Shown: piece after piece, positions 9,601 to 18,700 of the stretch
How the letters are laid out: each line of letters begins with the position of its first letter
Position numbering within the stretch: position 1 is the stretch's first letter
Assembly (NCBI GenBank): GCA_002504905.1
Contig: DATY01000030.1
Span: 6,700 to 70,699 of the forward strand
From: Euryarchaeota archaeon UBA605
GTDB taxonomy: Archaea > Thermoplasmatota > Poseidoniia > Poseidoniales > Thalassarchaeaceae
Reading direction: 5' to 3'
DNA length: 64,000 bases
Translations under genes and position numbers: made by a program
The notes under the pieces: generated by a model
The model's input: only the letters and a program-made list of their open reading frames with translations
The model's database searches: none
Told to the model about the DNA's origin: nothing

Positions 9601-9960
9601 CCTGCTGCTAGAGGACATTATGTTGATTCAGCAGCTGCTACTGAGGAAATTCCTTGCAATATAGGAAGTTACCAACCATTTATGGGCATGACTGAATGTA
9701 TGCTTTCTTCAATTAACAATTACGTTGCATCTCCAGGAATGGCGGGACAAACAGTATGCCCTAGTGGAGAATCACAGCCTCTTACTGGACAAGCATCATG
9801 TAACGTTGATTCGGAAGATTCTGGAGTATCTCCATATCTTTTGTTGATTGGTGGAGTAGTGGCAGTTGCACTAGTGATAGTGGGTTTAATGACTAATCAG
9901 GGTTCTAAAAATAAAGCCAAAAGATCAGGAAAGAAGCGTAGAAAAATGAAAAAGAAGTAA
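6670..9960 (+). CDS. Large Cys-rich surface protein: RCC1 propeller plus 15 EphR/GCC2-GCC3-like repeats
   Basis: About 1096 residues from the ATG at 6670, the start chosen because it gives a clean signal peptide (SVFVSVFIVITLVGMSLSA). An in-frame start at 6571 would run into the divergent gene. Residues about 60-490 hold seven RCC1-like blades ending in CWG..N..GQLG.G; nearly every blade has a Cys pair. A short Asp-rich DNDSIISILDNLPNGCPDG segment resembles a calcium-binding thrombospondin type 3 unit. Then come 15 tandem repeats of about 35-45 residues with the core C-x2-G-x-Y-Q-P-x3-G-x3-C. The C-terminus has one membrane helix and a Lys/Arg tail, so the protein is outward facing and membrane anchored. 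It is probably a disulfide-rich adhesin or binding stalk; the ligand is unknown. Confidence 0.8.
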   Translation: MRNPSKSVFVSVFIVITLVGMSLSAISNNQNQEIQEEETKFFSHTNINFEGYQEDSIYSYSTLSSGGYTNCVITEDQRVVCWGSNDQGKRGLGGGIDNASVTPVGKAGPWVVGNLSGGMVEVSSGGWSACSLKQTGEIWCWGGGEYGQLGSGNDLCQGSTGSLACQQAQNHPPVKVSLPLGRTAVSLSDANQGHFCAILDNGDGICWGWNENGQLGDGTVCTGGSYWQDNSNPTPAGCNSKNGRYTPAVIDDSNFPANSSFISISMGQRHSCGIIDNNDLYCWGQNNYGQLGIGLSDFQNYPTPQFVASNVIAVGTGDQHSCALYENQNVKCWGQNNMGQLGTGDNYLYSSPQPINLSTNILLISLESAYNSNCVITEEFETYCWGTNYFSQLGNQDGDGTQENPLLFWNTEYNFTVNTTAAMSINGDGVCQIIGQSSDNSTHNHRDVFCNGQSYRGQMGDGNWNQSFGDWNWSFVNLSSDNIGPLTYQGAGGVHISERDIDNDSIISILDNLPNGCPDGSFDPNYDGSCVIADAGYFSTNLMYNEQLPCDLGTYQPHSGQSSCIDSSPGHFVDSTSSTSQQACLSGTYQPNTGQSSCIDASPGHEINLNSTAQIMCSLGDYQSESGQQNCIPASPGYHVPNLGSLSQTGCEPGTYQPNFGASSCFDASLGYFVEGSNATMQEACSPGTYQPNFGSTSCEIASPGYYVDTFGSSLEEACSVGTYNPSSGSDDISDCLITDPGNYVDYEGAVTQSECPMGTFNPNSNSITSNDCLSADSGHYVENTGSSEQTPCEVGYYQPSTGQTFCLESSSGTYVPNTGSSSAMDCLAGTYQPDSGQDTCLDAEAGYFTSADRASSQMPCLAGSYQSEIGSTSCIQSDSGYHVPSEGQAMQTICPAGQYQPQPGSSECMITNPGEYSSEGATSPSPCLPGSYQSQSGQSGCVLADSGYYSSDISSTEQTSCQPGEYQPLTGQSSCIPAARGHYVDSAAATEEIPCNIGSYQPFMGMTECMLSSINNYVASPGMAGQTVCPSGESQPLTGQASCNVDSEDSGVSPYLLLIGGVVAVALVIVGLMTNQGSKNKAKRSGKKRRKMKKK
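8317..9801 (+). repeat. Fifteen tandem Cys-repeat units inside the RCC1 surface protein
   Basis: Coding repeats with the consensus C-x2-G-(T/S)-Y-Q-P-x3-G-Q-x2-C followed by a 15-22 residue linker often containing SPGYYV or ADSGYY. Each unit keeps two Cys. In classical ephrin-receptor-like/GCC2-GCC3 modules further Cys occur at the linker; here the position after the second Cys reads A, S or D instead. The units differ at the nucleotide level, so this is an old protein repeat rather than a recent DNA duplication. Confidence 0.8.
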
Positions 9961-10020
9961 TCCCTATCATTTAGAGTGATTCTCACTTTATTTGATATGT
10001 GATAACCCCATGCCCAGTAC

Positions 10021-11070
10021 ATGAGACATTACCCGAGCGACCGAGTAGACCTTCGTAGTGACACTGTGACTCAACCGACTCCTAAAATGCGAGAGATAAT
10101 GTCATCTGCTGTAGTTGGAGATGATGTTTTAGGTGATGATTCAACGGTGAATGAATTACAAGATTATGTCGCCAAGATATTAGGTAAAGAAGCAGCACTT
10201 TTCGTTCCATCTGGAACAATGTCAAATGCAATCGCAATAAAGTCACAGACAAAACCAGGTGATGAAATTGTTACTCACAAGAAATCTCATATTTATCTTT
10301 ATGAAGGGGGTGGCTATGCATCACTTTCTGGTTGCTCTGTCTCTTTAGTTGATGGTGAAAAAGGAATTATGAATCCTGAGAATGTTCAATCAGCGATTAG
10401 GAAATCTGAGGGTAGCCAATCTCATTATCCAAATTGTTCACTAATTTGTGTAGAGAATACAGCTAATATGGGTGGAGGTTCTTTGTACCCAATTGAGGTA
10501 TTAGATTCAATTTGTAAGATTGCTCATGACAATAATTGCAGAGCCCATTTAGATGGAGCCCGCCTTTTCAATGCAGTCATTGCCAGTAATATTAACCCTG
10601 AAAGAATGGTTAAAAATTTTGATACGATATCCATTTGTCTTTCAAAAGGACTCGGTTCTCCAGTTGGATCTTTATTGGTCGGAGATAGTGAAACGATTGC
10701 TGAAGCTCATCGCTGGAGAAAAATTTTCGGAGGGGGAATGAGACAAGCAGGAATACTCGCAGCCGCAGGTCTTTATGCACTGAAAAATAATGTTGAACGA
10801 CTTAATGAAGACCATAAGAGGGCTTTTCTACTTGCAGAATCCATAAATTCAATGAATGATTTTGAAGTTGATATCAGTTCAGTTCAATCAAATATGGCAT
10901 ACATTAATTGTCTAAACAAATCAGCCTCAACCGTTGTCTCAGAATTGGGTAAATTAGGCATTGATGTATTATCAATTGATGAGAGTGTAGTCCGTGCAGT
11001 TGTTCATTTACATATTACTGATGAAGATATTTCTCGAACGATAGATGCATTCAAAACTATTAGCAACTAA
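10021..11070 (+). CDS. ltaE: Low-specificity L-threonine aldolase
   Basis: A PLP enzyme of 349 residues that splits threonine or allo-threonine to glycine and acetaldehyde. The N-terminus has the family signature VDLRSDTVTQPTPKMREIM, then VGDDVLGDD and FVPSGTMSN for cofactor phosphate binding. ENTANMGGGS and HLDGARLFNA contain substrate and PLP contacts, and K209 in SICLSKGLGSPVGS is the Schiff-base Lys. All expected landmarks are present and the length is normal. The ATG at 10021 has no strong ribosome-binding site. The gene lies alone between two exported-protein genes on the same strand. Confidence 0.93.
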   Translation: MRHYPSDRVDLRSDTVTQPTPKMREIMSSAVVGDDVLGDDSTVNELQDYVAKILGKEAALFVPSGTMSNAIAIKSQTKPGDEIVTHKKSHIYLYEGGGYASLSGCSVSLVDGEKGIMNPENVQSAIRKSEGSQSHYPNCSLICVENTANMGGGSLYPIEVLDSICKIAHDNNCRAHLDGARLFNAVIASNINPERMVKNFDTISICLSKGLGSPVGSLLVGDSETIAEAHRWRKIFGGGMRQAGILAAAGLYALKNNVERLNEDHKRAFLLAESINSMNDFEVDISSVQSNMAYINCLNKSASTVVSELGKLGIDVLSIDESVVRAVVHLHITDEDISRTIDAFKTISN

Positions 11071-11107
11071 CCCTCTACTTTTTGTGTAAAAACCGTTTCG
11101 AGTAATT

Positions 11108-12037
11108 ATGAGTCGTTTTTTTGTTATCTTAGTGGCTTTTCTTTTGCTAGTCACTTCACAGCAAACTTCAGCTCAATCTGAAAATCTCAAGACTTGGAAT
11201 GATGTAATCTCTGAATATTCTGATACCGGGACTTTAGGAGGAGTCTCAATCTCTCTGGACAGCAATTTTACTAATTATAGTACCACGATGATGGGGGATG
11301 AATGGCCAAGTCTAATTGAGGTATATACTGCAACTTGGTGTACTAATTGTGTCACAACTCAAAATATAGTTGACTCTCTTTCTATACCTGATGGAGAATC
11401 AGTAATGAAAATTCATTATCATCGTTTTATTGCAGAGACACAAGATCCCTTTGGTTCCCAAAAAAGTGATGATAGATGGATAGATAGATACGGCACCACA
11501 TCTAGGCTTAGCAATATTTACGAATATGAAAATTTAGCACCATCAAAGATCTTTGATGGTGAGAGACTTCACATAGGGACAACAAAAACATCTGAATCAT
11601 TGACAATCGATTATCAAACCTCCTTAGATAAAGGACCATCTATAGATGTCTCTGATTTTTCTGCTACTTTTTCTTGGACTAATATTTCGGGGATAAATGA
11701 GTTTTCTTGGAATATTTCGACCCCTTCCTTGAATAATAAGTATACAATTGAACCTATGATATTCATTATTGAAGACGAAGGATATTTTCCTGAGGGTGGT
11801 AATGGTGAGAAATATTATCATCACATACTGAGAGATATAATCCCACTTTCGTCGGTTGATGGAAATATTTCAGCAGATTTCAATTTAGCATATGATGGAA
11901 ATGATTTATCCGCTGTACTTGTATTCGATTGGAATTATGATAATCCAGAGGAAGGCTTAGCGAGTGCGATACCTTTTCCTAATGCAGTTGTCTTTGTTTC
12001 ATTATTCATTGCAATTTTTTATTCTCGAGAAAATTAA
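11108..12037 (+). CDS. Secreted thioredoxin-fold protein with C-terminal membrane anchor
   Basis: A protein of 309 residues. Residues 1-22 form a signal peptide (FFVILVAFLLLVTSQQTSA). A thioredoxin-like core starts near residue 68 with the motif WCTNC (C78 and C81), and later GTTSRLSNIYEYENLAPSKIF has a Pro that fits the cis-Pro loop. The remaining 150 residues are a beta-rich region without a recognised family, and the last 20 residues are one membrane helix before SREN. It probably handles disulfides on the outer face of the membrane, which fits the Cys-rich surface protein two genes upstream. A second exported CxxC protein of similar style lies at 50213. Function is inferred from the fold only. 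Confidence 0.65.
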   Translation: MSRFFVILVAFLLLVTSQQTSAQSENLKTWNDVISEYSDTGTLGGVSISLDSNFTNYSTTMMGDEWPSLIEVYTATWCTNCVTTQNIVDSLSIPDGESVMKIHYHRFIAETQDPFGSQKSDDRWIDRYGTTSRLSNIYEYENLAPSKIFDGERLHIGTTKTSESLTIDYQTSLDKGPSIDVSDFSATFSWTNISGINEFSWNISTPSLNNKYTIEPMIFIIEDEGYFPEGGNGEKYYHHILRDIIPLSSVDGNISADFNLAYDGNDLSAVLVFDWNYDNPEEGLASAIPFPNAVVFVSLFIAIFYSREN

Positions 12038-12102
12038 TGAAATCGATATGTCGTTGGGTTCAATAACCCTCGCTGTTTTGATTGATACTCGGAGGCGGTA
12101 TA

Positions 12103-15100
12103 TTGGACGTTCAAGATATGAGAATTACCAATGAAGAGATATCTCCAGGTCCCGTTCCTGAATGGCTTCTAAATCATCTAACTTCTCAATTATCAGATGT
12201 CAAGCCATACTCTGAAGGTGGTATATCAAGGATTCTAGTTATTTATCCAACTACTGAGTCTAGACGTGAAACAATAGATTTAATCAGTAATCAAGGTTAT
12301 GTTATTGACAATACTTTACATCATACAATCTCTTCTTTAATGGATACCGTCATGTCTGATTTTAGAATGCCACAGAAATTAAATCATGGATCTTCATTCC
12401 AACTAATTCTTCATGATGAATGTAAGAAAGCCTCTACTAAACTGGGCTTTCCGATAATTAATCCACTTCCTGATATGAATTGGAGCAGAGGCAAAACTAC
12501 GGCTCTTAGTGAGTTACATAATTTCCTTTCATCTGAGTCAATTGCAAATGATTGGGAAGGTCCCGGAATTCAGACTTTCAGAAAAATACTAAAATCTCTT
12601 GAATCAAAACTTAATCGAACTCATGATGACTTTCTTTCTGAACGTTTAATTGAGAGGCTAAATAAGCCTGAAAAGCCATTTTCATTGACTGATGTAGATG
12701 GGATAATTATGCTTAATCATTCACCTACAATCCCTAAATCTCATATTGATTTTATGAAAGCAGTTTCTCGACATTGTCCAATACATCAATTAGGGAATAT
12801 TGGAAATATCCGTTTAGGTAAACACGGTCTTAGATTAATTGACGAGTGGGCAATAACGGAATCTTCTAAGCTACCTAAATGGGTTCCTAAACACGAATTA
12901 GGATTAGAAAATAATCAAAATTATGTTGAAAGGGTCTTACTTAAGCGCGAGAATCAATCATTTGAAGCTACTTTTTCCATAGTTTCTAAATTCTTATTAG
13001 AATCTTCTGAAAAGACAGTATTGATTATAGATCCTAATTTTGAAAATAATAGGTATACTTGGGCAAAAGGGATGAAGAATCTTGGCCTTCCATTTTCTCA
13101 AGAAGAACAAATTATCACTAATAACCCTCTAGGACATTGGATCCATTCTTATATGAATTTATCTCATAGTGATGACGCATTTTCTTTAGAAAAATTAAGA
13201 TCTCTTTCACTTCAACAGTCTCTATTACTATTCCCTGAAATGCCAATTCATCCCGTAGATGAAAGGATTAGGCCAATTCCTGATTCTGAATTACTTACAA
13301 AAATAGCTAGAACAAATCATATTCTTGGAGGTCCTGGTGCATTATTTCAATGGTTGAGAAGTCTTAGCGCAGATTTTGATTTTGGATTTAATGACGAAGA
13401 AGATAACATTAAGAAAGAATCTACACAATGGTGGTTACTTTGTATTTCTAGATGGTTAAATCCTCTATTATCTGGATATGATAAAAATTCTATCAAAGAA
13501 TGTACTGAGAAAGGAGTATTTACGAAAGAGTTACTTCCACTACCATCTATTCTGAATAATGGTGATGAATGGCTTGAATCTACAATCGATCTTCTTAGTG
13601 AAAAAATGAATAAAAGGAAAAATGTGGAAGAATCTATAACTTCATTAAGAGTCCTTCAATCACTTTTGTTTGAAGTTTCTAATCTTCGTTCTTTACAACT
13701 AACTCTTGGCCAAAAAAATTCTAAAGTTGGTCCTGCATGGATAGATGAAATTTCTACATTAATGCAAAATTTAAAAATTCCTAATTTTTCAAATCTAAGT
13801 AGGAATAGGGTGAGAATCTTATCATGTGATCAGGCACTCGGTTGTACTGCAGATGTAGCTATTTTTGCGAATACATCTTCAGTTTCTTGGGATCTTAGAG
13901 TACCAAAAATGCATTTTATTGGAGACTTTGAAAGACATGAAAATAATTTACTCAGACCGGATGGCCCCATTCGTAATGCTAGACATAATTTTGAGTATAT
14001 TTTGAAATGCGCGCCTACAGTATTTATCCTCGATTCTGAAATGGATGATTCGAATCCTCCATCGACTCCTATTAGAGAATGGTCAATTTCAAATGATTTT
14101 AATGAAAGAGTTTTTGAATCTAAACAAAACGATAATTCGATAATTCCTCGACATTTGCATAGAATCGATGGTTTAAGATTGAAAAACCATGAAAAATCGT
14201 TAAGTGCGCCAATTAATTCAGATTCAGTTACAATTTCTATGGAACCATTATTGCAAAGAGATAGGGAAAGAAGACAGCCTCATTTAGCAGACAACGATGG
14301 TTATCTTTCCGAAGATCATTATGACTCTTTATTTAGTTTTGATATTGAAAGTATGTGGCTTAGAAGAATACCTAAACAATTTAATATTCCTAGAGTAAAT
14401 GAACGTTGGCCTGTTGTTTCTGGTATTACAATAAATAACAATAGTAAAATCAAAACTCTTACTGTTGATCCTCGACCATTTACTCCTGAACCTTCAGGCC
14501 TACAAGTAAGCGATTCTAGAAATGGATTTATTCCTTTAGAGAATCAGATTTTCACTACTTGGTCTCCAACTAAACTTGAGAGATGGTTACGTTGCCCTCG
14601 TTCAGGTTGGCTAAATAAAGACTTAGCCATTGGAATAGAAGAGACTCAAAAAGAAGATTTGGATGCTCGTACACATGGAGATTTATTCCATAAGATTCAC
14701 CATAATTTATTACTTGAATCTCTCAATTTTAAAGAAGGTATTTCTAGAGATTTTGATCCTAATAAGGACTCAATCAATCTTTTTAAATCTAAAATTGATT
14801 CTGAAATCTTGATGCAAAATGCATTATCTCATCTAAATGATATTGCTCCTTGGTTGAATAAAAGTGATGCTGTGTCTACTAATAGAATTAGAATGATGAC
14901 TGGAATGAGTGTTAAACAATGGGATAACTGGACTTTAGATCAGAAACCAGTCGCTTTATCAGGTAGAATAGGACGTATGATAGAAGAAGAATTACTGTTA
15001 GAAAATGTCGCACCAATTGCAATTGAATGGGTATTAAAATTACCCAAATCTAAATCAAAAGGCATTAAAATTTCACTTCCCGCGGAATTGAATTTACCAA

Positions 15101-15708
15101 ATGGAACCCCCGTCCCTTCAATTATTTTAAGAGGACAAATAGATCGTGTTGACTTAGTTCCATTTGACTTAGAAAAGAATATTTGGATAGATCAAGAAGG
15201 CCATGAAGAAATAGCGCCTTTAGATTTACATAATCGAAATAATTGGAAACCTCGTAGACTAGTGATTATTAGAGATATTAAAACAACAGAGAAAACTAAA
15301 GTCAAAGAAAGACATTACAAGGGTCTTCTTGAAGAACTACAATTAGCACTTTATGCTAGAGCTTGGGAAATAGCTCATCCTGGTGACTTAGTTATAGGTG
15401 CTGGAATATCTATATTAGGCCATAAAACCTCTCATTTTGTTGAACTATCAGAAAATAGTTTAGTGAAAAATTTACAGAAATTTGGTAATAAAACTGATAT
15501 TACAAAGAATCTATTTAGATTTTTAAATGAGGATAACTCTCCGGATAGCGACCCATTTAGGGCTTGGCTAGTTTCCCGAATTTCGGTTGCATTAAAAGTA
15601 TCTAATCGTGCTAATCTAGGTTTTATCAATCCAACTCCAAATAAATCCAATTGTAAGTATTGCGCGGTTAGTAATCTCTGTGATGTAAAGTTAGAAGGTG
15701 ATTTCTAA
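12103..15708 (+). CDS. addB: AddB-like helicase-nuclease subunit with C-terminal PD-(D/E)xK nuclease
   Basis: About 1200 residues. The C-terminal nuclease is clear: LERWLRCPRSGW supplies the first Cys; then IDRVD, then RDIKTT (acidic residue plus Lys) and QLALYARAW (Q-x3-Y). A closing C-x2-C-x5-C completes the four-Cys iron-sulfur staple known in AddB. The N-terminal two thirds fit an inactive UvrD-like scaffold: I see no Walker A GxxGxGKT, the segment reading SRILVIYPTTES instead. With AddA it would resect double-strand breaks. GGAGG at 12091-12095 points to TTG 12103 as start; ATG 12118 and TTG 12082 are alternatives. Its stop overlaps the addA ATG (TAATG). Confidence 0.78.
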   Translation: MDVQDMRITNEEISPGPVPEWLLNHLTSQLSDVKPYSEGGISRILVIYPTTESRRETIDLISNQGYVIDNTLHHTISSLMDTVMSDFRMPQKLNHGSSFQLILHDECKKASTKLGFPIINPLPDMNWSRGKTTALSELHNFLSSESIANDWEGPGIQTFRKILKSLESKLNRTHDDFLSERLIERLNKPEKPFSLTDVDGIIMLNHSPTIPKSHIDFMKAVSRHCPIHQLGNIGNIRLGKHGLRLIDEWAITESSKLPKWVPKHELGLENNQNYVERVLLKRENQSFEATFSIVSKFLLESSEKTVLIIDPNFENNRYTWAKGMKNLGLPFSQEEQIITNNPLGHWIHSYMNLSHSDDAFSLEKLRSLSLQQSLLLFPEMPIHPVDERIRPIPDSELLTKIARTNHILGGPGALFQWLRSLSADFDFGFNDEEDNIKKESTQWWLLCISRWLNPLLSGYDKNSIKECTEKGVFTKELLPLPSILNNGDEWLESTIDLLSEKMNKRKNVEESITSLRVLQSLLFEVSNLRSLQLTLGQKNSKVGPAWIDEISTLMQNLKIPNFSNLSRNRVRILSCDQALGCTADVAIFANTSSVSWDLRVPKMHFIGDFERHENNLLRPDGPIRNARHNFEYILKCAPTVFILDSEMDDSNPPSTPIREWSISNDFNERVFESKQNDNSIIPRHLHRIDGLRLKNHEKSLSAPINSDSVTISMEPLLQRDRERRQPHLADNDGYLSEDHYDSLFSFDIESMWLRRIPKQFNIPRVNERWPVVSGITINNNSKIKTLTVDPRPFTPEPSGLQVSDSRNGFIPLENQIFTTWSPTKLERWLRCPRSGWLNKDLAIGIEETQKEDLDARTHGDLFHKIHHNLLLESLNFKEGISRDFDPNKDSINLFKSKIDSEILMQNALSHLNDIAPWLNKSDAVSTNRIRMMTGMSVKQWDNWTLDQKPVALSGRIGRMIEEELLLENVAPIAIEWVLKLPKSKSKGIKISLPAELNLPNGTPVPSIILRGQIDRVDLVPFDLEKNIWIDQEGHEEIAPLDLHNRNNWKPRRLVIIRDIKTTEKTKVKERHYKGLLEELQLALYARAWEIAHPGDLVIGAGISILGHKTSHFVELSENSLVKNLQKFGNKTDITKNLFRFLNEDNSPDSDPFRAWLVSRISVALKVSNRANLGFINPTPNKSNCKYCAVSNLCDVKLEGDF

Positions 15709-18700
15709 TGAAGTTAAACCGTGCACAATTGTTAGCTCTAAATTTAGACTCACATATAGTCGTAGATGCTGGTGCTGGTACAGGAAAGACTAGTACAATT
15801 ATTGATAGAGTGATTGAACACTATCTCTCGGAAGATCAGAGAGCAACCAGAATATTACCTAAACCAGAAAGACCTTTTGAGTTAGCGGGAGGAATATTAG
15901 TTTCAGGTAAGTCTGATACTCAAAATCTTAGAGACTGGGGAGGGTTATTGCCTGGAGAAGTAGTTCTTCTGACTTTTACCAATAAAGCTGCAGATGAGAT
16001 GAAAGATAGACTGAGGCAAAGACTCACTCATTTATCGCCTGGTCCATCAAGTGATGATGGGAAAAATCGGACTGACCCTAGAATAAGATTTGAAGGTTTT
16101 AATGAACAGCTATTGACACTATTAGATGATGCTCCAATTGGAACAATAGACTCCTTTTTCAATCAATTAGTATCTCCTTATAGGGGTATCCTCGGAGATT
16201 CTTTAACTCAAGAAAATGTATCCGATTCAGGTAGAATACTATTAACAGAGTCTGCATTAAATATATTGTGGAGATTATCATCTCACTCTTCTCGAAGTTC
16301 TGAAGCAGTAGATGCAGGAATTCCAGTTAATCGAACTTTTGGACCTAAGGATGTTCTTGAATCTCGAGATCGTATTCAACGTCATTATGCTGGTCGCAAC
16401 AGAGCAATTGGAGTTATCCGAAATTTATCTAAACGTTCTATATTTATCGATGAAGCCGTAAAAGGATTAACCGATTCAAATGGTAAGATTAATTCTGATA
16501 AGATTATTCAACGAATAGTTAATTCTGTAAATCCTAGGATGTTAGATGATTTCATTGAAGATACACAGAAAATAATTTTTAATTTTTGTAATTTAATTAA
16601 GGAATATCCTAATGAATTAGGCTCTGGTTGGAGTTTTAATACACGTATCGGTTGTCTTGATTATCTTGCATCTTTACCACAAAAAGAAAATGTTTGGGAG
16701 AAATTAGTTTGGTTAAGTAATGTGTATAATTGTGTTGTTTCTCGAAAATCTTTATTCAATGATTCATCATCAAAAAAACCCACAGTATTCCCTTCAGGAA
16801 ATCTACCAAAGGATGGAGATAACTGGCCCAGAGGAATAAATAATTTAGGAAGTGTTAGTAGCTTAATTAAGCCTATTTCTAATGAATTAAGGGATTTATG
16901 GCATTCTAATGATGGAGATATAATACTACATTATGTTCGTTTAGTATTGGTCACTAATAAAGAGAAAATCCCGGGCACCCCTAATGATTGGCAACATCCT
17001 GTGTTCACTCTAGAAGGAGAAATCCCTGTGAATAATCCTTCCTTGAATGATGACACTATCTATGGTTTTTCTTTAGAAAAAGAAGCTAGAAATTTAGATG
17101 ATTTACGTATTGTTATGAAAGGATTTAATGGAATATTAGAGAAATTAAAAGAGGTTAATGAAGTTCATGACTTTGATGACATTCAAACGATGGCGGGCGA
17201 TTTATTATTGGCAAATTGTCCTAAAATTTGTGAGAATTTTTATCCGGAATCCGTAATAAATGCCTTGAATAATACGCCAAAAGAACCATGGAAAGATGAT
17301 CATATTATCACTGCAATTTCAATTCTCGAAAATCTTGAAAAAGACTCAATATCTAATATTAAACAAAGTAAAGAGGATTTAAATCGGAGATACAGTATAC
17401 TGAAGAAAATTAGGAGAAGATATAGGGCATTTATAATTGATGAAGCCCAAGACAACTCACCATTACAATGGAAGTTACTTTCTAGATTATGGGGGCATAG
17501 ACATTTCGAAGATAATGAAATGAAAGTACCAGACACTCCTTGGCAACCAACGATATGTTATGTTGGTGATATAAAACAAAGTATCTATGCATTCAGACAG
17601 GCTGAAGTTACAGGGTTTTTGGAATATTCACAGACTCTTAGAAATATCAATAATCATGAATTTAATAGTATCCCAGAATTGACAGAATCAGGTAGAGAAT
17701 TAAGGACTAGAGATTTCAGCCGTGATCCTAGAAATTCGCATAAAATAACTATTGCTAATGCTAGAAAATATTACCAAGATGGGGGACAGGATCTTCTTGG
17801 TTGGATTCCATTCCATCATTATGATGGCTTAGATTCCGGTAAACAAGAAATAACAGATTTGAGGAAAGAAGGGCAAATTTCGCTGACAATTAACTATCGA
17901 ACAGATGGTGGTTTATTGGATGTGATGAACGAATGGTGGGAGGATGTATTCAATGTAAGACATAGAAGAGTATTCAATGGCGATTTTTATGCCGAACCAC
18001 AAGAATTAATCCCTTCTCCTAGTAATAAAAAAATACCAGGAAATATAGAATGGATTTGTCCATTGAATAAGGATTCTTCTTTGAATCCGTCCACAGATTT
18101 GGGCGAATATTTAGATCCTTTCGATTCAGGAGACTCTCTTGAAAGACAGGGATTAATGATTGCTAAGCGAATAAAGCACCTAATAGATGGCAAACCTATT
18201 CGAGTCTTATCTCCTAATGGTGAGTGGGATATTCAACCCACTTGTGAAAAAGTCGCACCAAGTGAAATCATGGTACTATTGCCTACAAGAGGAAAGATTA
18301 GAGATATAATAATCAGATATTTGAATGATTTTGATATTCCTTCACAGGCAGATAGGGAAGGTGGATTATTAGAAAGACCAGCAGTACATGCATTAGATGG
18401 TTTGTTACAATTTATTTCTAGGCCAGAAAATCCTCATAATGCAGTTTGGGTCGCAAAATCCTGCTTAATAGGTTTTAATGATAAACAAATTCATGAATTC
18501 ATTAGCGGTTCTGGAAAAAATGAAAATTTATTATATCGATTGAGAGAATTAGCTATAAATTCCTATCAGAAAGAATTAGTTAGTCATTGGATCGATTTTT
18601 CAGAAAAGGGATTAGTTAATGAATTACTAGAAGATACTCTAGACTTCTCTGACTTATTACTAGCCTATCCTGAAGAATCATCATTACAAGACGTTGAACA

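Noticed and set aside
8317..9801. Repeat region considered as a CRISPR array
   Set aside because: The repeats are protein-level, variable in DNA sequence and length, and in one uninterrupted coding frame.
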